The translations under genes and the position numbers were made by a program. From assembly GCA_021464415.1 (NCBI GenBank), contig CM038467.1, positions 55,324,734-55,388,733 of the forward strand: a DNA stretch of 64,000 nt. Reading direction: 5' to 3'. The stretch's first letter is position 1, and every line of letters begins with the position of its first letter. The notes beneath the pieces were generated by a model. It made no database searches, was not told the DNA's origin, and worked only from the letters and a program-made list of their open reading frames with translations. The stretch comes from Lonicera japonica (taxonomy: Eukaryota; Streptophyta; Magnoliopsida; Dipsacales; Caprifoliaceae). Shown here piece after piece: positions 60,570 to 64,000 of this stretch.

Positions 60570-61679
60570 TACTTTCTTATTCGGGCATTGAGTGGAAACA
60601 TGGCCTCTCCCTTGACACTTCCAACATATAATGTCCCTGTTTCGGGTAGTAGGAGTATTAGTGGTGTTAGGGGCTGTCTTAGCTTGGCCCCCACTAGGAA
60701 CTTCTGATTTTGAATCAACTTTCGATTTCGGAGTGGTTGCTTTGTCATCCTTCTTCCACGGACTTTATTTCCATGGAGTAGAATAAGAACTTTGGTTTGG
60801 CTTGAAACCACCCCTCCTCTTGAGCTGCCTCTCTATTTTAATTGCCGTGTGCACCATATCTTCAATCTTAACATATGGCTGCAATTCAACCGCGTTGGCA
60901 ATTTCCCGGTTTAACCCACTCAAGAACCGCGCCATGGTTGCTTCTTTATTTTCATCAACCTTGGCCCGAATCATGGCCAGTTCCATCTCCTTATAGTATT
61001 CGTCAACGCTACGATTTCCCTGTGTAAGTCCCTGCAATTTTTGGTATAATTCCCGATAATAATGATCGGGTACAAACCGCTTCTTCATCAACCACTTCAT
61101 CTCATCCCAAGTCTCCACGGGCCCTTCATCACTACGCCTTCGTTCTATCATCAAGCGATCCCACCAAACAAGTGCATAATTGAAAATTTCAATAGCCGCC
61201 AATTTCACCTTTTTGGACTCGGAGTAATTATGGCAAGCAAATACTAATTCGACTTTCTTGACCCACTCAAGATAGGCCTCGGGGTCATTTTTTCCTTGGA
61301 ATGATGGAATCCTCATTTTGATCCCATTCATGTTGTCATCCTCCCGATTAGATCCTCTACCAAACCGTCTACCATTCCGTCGGTTAGCGATTACCGAATC
61401 GACATCGCTATCCCCATCGTCAAAGCTATCTCTGTAATAATTATCAAAATCAGCCCTCCGTTACCTAGGCTGCGGTCTCCCACTTCTTTGACCATTATGT
61501 GATATGCTGGATTGCTCAATTTGAGTGCTCTCAACTCTATCTACCTTCACCCGCATTCTCTTCAATTCCTCACTCATCTCTTCCACCTGCTCTTTAAAGA
61601 CACTCAACTCCTCTCTCATCATTTTTTGTAAGGTGCTCGTCATGGCTTCTTGGAATAACCTAGGATCGAAACTCGACAT
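60570..61679 (-). pseudogene. Gypsy D Gag
   Basis: It opens at ATG 61679 with a charged, coiled-coil-like N-terminus. An in-frame TAA follows near 61461, then the retrotransposon Gag domain (61331-60800; W-W-D-R-L, Y-Y-R-E-L-Y-Q-K-L-Q-x-L-T-Q-G). A second TAA lies near 60766, then the same frame continues through a Pro/Thr-rich linker to a CCHC knuckle (C-W-K-C-Q-G-R-G-H-V-S-T-Q-C, about 60625-60585) and on into the protease. Only the two stops interrupt it. Confidence 0.82.
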
Positions 61680-62034
61680 ATTGCTGCAAAACAGAGGTTA
61701 GCACAATATAAAGAAATAAATTTTCCTCACTGCACTCCCTTACGTGTTTCGCTCAAAATAATGTCACTCTGATTTTACCGCTCGTGTTTAGTTCTCAATG
61801 TATTGATATTCTTCTTAATTTTCACCTTTTGGAACTTCAAACGAATCGAAAAGCAAGAACCCTTTTCTTGGCTTCTTAAACAGCCAATCACAACCCAAAC
61901 AAGTCAATTGTATGCTAGGACAAGTACGTTTTCACCAAGAACTCAAGAAACAGGAATCCCAATTAATTATGGACACAATATGAAACTAAAGATCGAAAAA
62001 AATGAGCGAAAATTCACTACACCAAAATGGCAAA

Positions 62035-62260
62035 TTTGTGACAGACCATCTCGCTATATTTGTGACTGCCATTGGCAGTCACAAGTTTATGACTGCTATT
62101 AGCAGTCACAAAGGTAAAACTGTTATCATTTTGGCAATTTGTGACTGCAGATGGCAGTCACAATTTTTTTGGGTCCTTGTGACTGTCTTTGACAGTCATA
62201 TATTTAGTCTTATTATTTTTTTATGTTTGTGACCGTGGGAAGCAGTCACAAATTTTATGT
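62035..62260. repeat. CACTA subterminal palindromes
   Basis: Five imperfect palindromes of the form GTGACTGC-N4-GCAGTCAC, about 40-50 bp apart, at roughly 62058, 62088, 62140, 62178 and 62226. Such repeats bind the transposase in En/Spm elements (family knowledge). Confidence 0.75.
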
Positions 62261-62529
62261 GAAACGATGCAGTTTTATTTTGTATACAAATATACCATCT
62301 TAAACCCTAGATGACTTAACCTCACTCTCACAGTCCTATTCTCAGTCACACTCCTACCCTCCCTCAGAAACGATTCTCCGTCACACGCTCATCCTCCCTC
62401 AGAAACGATTCTCACTCCATTGATCGATCTCACTCCATCACTCTCAATCAAATCGGAACACGGCACCATCTCATCTCACTCTCACAGCTATCATTCCACC
62501 TTGTGCATAAATCGAAAAAGGTACATAAT

Positions 62530-64000
62530 AGATATGGTTTAATTTAGTTTTCTGAGAAATTAGAAAAAGAGGGATTGTGAAACCTAGATCTATTATTGGT
62601 TCACACAAAGAAGTTAGAGAAAGAGGGATTTTTGGACCCTAAATTTACTTTTACTTTTAATTTTCTTTCACATTTCAGAAATTAATCGTTACTGTTATAG
62701 AAATTAATTTTACTCTTTTGAATGCAGTTGGAACGCTGAGAAGGTAGACGAAAAATCACCTGCAACTAAAAGAGTAATTTGAAGATGTTGTGCTGTTGGC
62801 TCATTAATAGCTGCTAATATTGGAGGTGAAGGTTTTTAACCTCCCCATACAGCCTCTTAAGCATCTATTGTTTTCTTACTTTATTTTTCTCCTTTAATTC
62901 TCAATTCATTCTCCCCCCCCCCCCCGACCAAGAAAAAAGGAGAAGAATTCCTAATTTAAAAGTTTTGAGTAATTTTGCTTAACTGAAACATAAAGTACAT
63001 TGTATTTGTTTTCAGATGTTGAAATCCTCCATCTGTTTCTATTGCGATTGTTGTTGAATTAATAATAGAGTAGGGGATGATGATTTAATCATAAATGAAA
63101 GGAGAAAGATGGAAAGAAAGTAAGGCTAGTCATATGATTAGAAGATTCCAATTAAATAAGGGCTAATCAACAATCATAGATTGGTAATGGGGAAAGATGT
63201 GAAAACATATAATACGAAAAAAGTCCAAATGAAAACATTAATTTCTGGAAGACGGAGAATTCATTGAGACTCTTCTTTTTAACCGAGGATGATGTTAGAT
63301 TTTTTGAGTTTTGACTAGGTCAAACTGCACATCTATAAATATTTCTGCTTTGTAGGCTATCCATCAATTCAAATGCAACGTTTTGAAGCTTACCGGTCCT
63401 AGATATTTGATGCATTGGCGATATAGTTTGGACCTTGGACATTTTTCGAGGTTTATTTCTTTACCATCTCCAACATCCAACCTTCATATTTCAAATGAGT
63501 TGACCGTAAGAGGAAGTCCGCAAATGGGAAATTCAAATCACAAAATATCCTTCAAATAAAGTTCCAATACTAAGTGAAGAAATCTGGACCATCCATTTAA
63601 AATTGGATGGCTTAGATTTTTAACACAGTGAATGAATGGTCCAAATTTACTACACTATAGAGTGATTAAGAAGCCAGATCCTTCTATCGGTTCTATCTGT
63701 TTGGTTGCAGAGAAAATATAAGCAAATTTGACGTATCACATTTTTTCTTGTTTCAGTATTTAGAAGAGTTAAACAAAAATAAAAAGGTGAGTGTAGCTCT
63801 AATGCTAAAGCATGATACACAGCCACTCAATGCACTATTTGGTCTGAAGAGTCCAAAACTGATTTGGCATTAGCAATTTCCGATGATGAAGCTCAAAGTT
63901 CAGAACAATAAAATCAAGATCTCAATTCAATTATATATATATATATATGTTATACATGCATTAATTCTTTGCTTTTCCTATAAATATCCAGCAATGCCTT
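62530..64000. other. Interior of the CACTA element or flank, no gene recognised
   Basis: A poly-C run at 62912-62925 and (TA)n at about 63932-63949. No TNP2- or TNPA-like sequence seen. Confidence 0.5.

Larger units (their letters stand above)
55622..62014 (-). mobile_element. Gypsy D, minus strand, 5' end cut by a CACTA element
   Basis: From right to left: leader (62014-61680), Gag, CCHC knuckle, protease, reverse transcriptase, RNase H, integrase (57533-56139), then a 3' LTR region ending near 55622. RT before integrase is the Ty3/Gypsy order. The C-terminus has no chromodomain that I can see. The 5' LTR is not in the window; it should lie beyond the CACTA insertion. The hAT element at 57581-58441 splits it. 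Confidence 0.85.
62015..64000. mobile_element. CACTA (En/Spm) transposon, left end; continues past window
   Basis: It begins CACTACACCAAAATGGC at 62015, the standard CACTA terminus, with ATT (62012-62014) as the likely 3-bp TSD. Subterminal palindromes follow at 62035-62260. No transposase or other frame is recognised up to 64000. A CT-rich leader-like stretch ending in a possible splice donor (AAAAAG|GTACAT near 62520) and a possible acceptor (AATGCAG near 62727) may be the element's own transcript start. No matching right end was seen in the window, so the extent to 64000 is inferred. Confidence 0.65.

Noticed and set aside
1..64000. Intact host protein-coding gene
   Set aside because: Every long frame belongs to a transposable or virus-like element, is repeat-derived, or lacks support.

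Overview
The window is plant nuclear DNA, most likely from a eudicot, and consists almost entirely of nested and decayed transposable elements. The evidence is AT-rich sequence, Ty1/Copia and Ty3/Gypsy polyproteins, plant-type LINEs, solo LTRs, hAT, Mutator, CACTA and MITE DNA transposons, a caulimovirid-like (pararetrovirus) remnant, tRNA-derived SINEs and many microsatellites. I see no intact host protein gene, no tRNA or rRNA gene and no bacterial-style feature. All reading frames were read by eye, and identities are estimates by eye.

0-11 kb: a Gypsy-type LTR fragment (minus, ends at 1140) abuts a decayed pararetrovirus-like element (minus, 1141-8515). That element is interrupted by a 2.06 kb solo LTR (4604-6664) and a duplicated SINE (7868-8279). 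A LINE 3' fragment (minus, 8.87-9.67 kb) and a 1.4 kb LTR-like repeat follow.

12-22.5 kb: a 5'-truncated LINE with a 14-bp target-site duplication (TSD) was hit twice, 12 bp apart. One hit is a 1.54 kb solo LTR (TSD ATAAG). The other is a 6.7 kb chimera (TSD AGGAT) made of a whole Copia element, a second LTR family with its LTRs in inverted orientation, and an inverted 1.3 kb copy of Copia protease/integrase sequence.

22.5-36 kb: a Mutator-like element with about 340-bp TIRs and a possible captured exon (23547-24995), a 4.1 kb Gypsy-type solo LTR (25714-29804), a decayed Copia on the minus strand (29967-34054), one orphan exon resembling a CCA-adding tRNA nucleotidyltransferase (34.6 kb), and a LINE scrap.

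36-48 kb: a full-length but inactivated Copia (36309-41176, TSD TCCCC), a minisatellite whose 18-bp core flips orientation, two adjacent foldback MITEs, a possible SINE, an AT-rich tandem array, and the first copy of a ~2.2 kb duplication that carries a solo LTR (TSD GTGCG).

48-64 kb: a Harbinger-like MITE, a ~100-bp tandem repeat, the second copy of the duplication, then a Gypsy element on the minus strand (from 55622) split by an 861-bp hAT element (57581-58441, TSD ATCACAAT). The Gypsy leader is cut at 62015 by the left end of a CACTA transposon that runs off the window.

These elements do not form a pathway. The value of the window is the readable order of insertions and several unusual DNA architectures. 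The density of nested elements suggests a heterochromatic or gene-poor region (inference).
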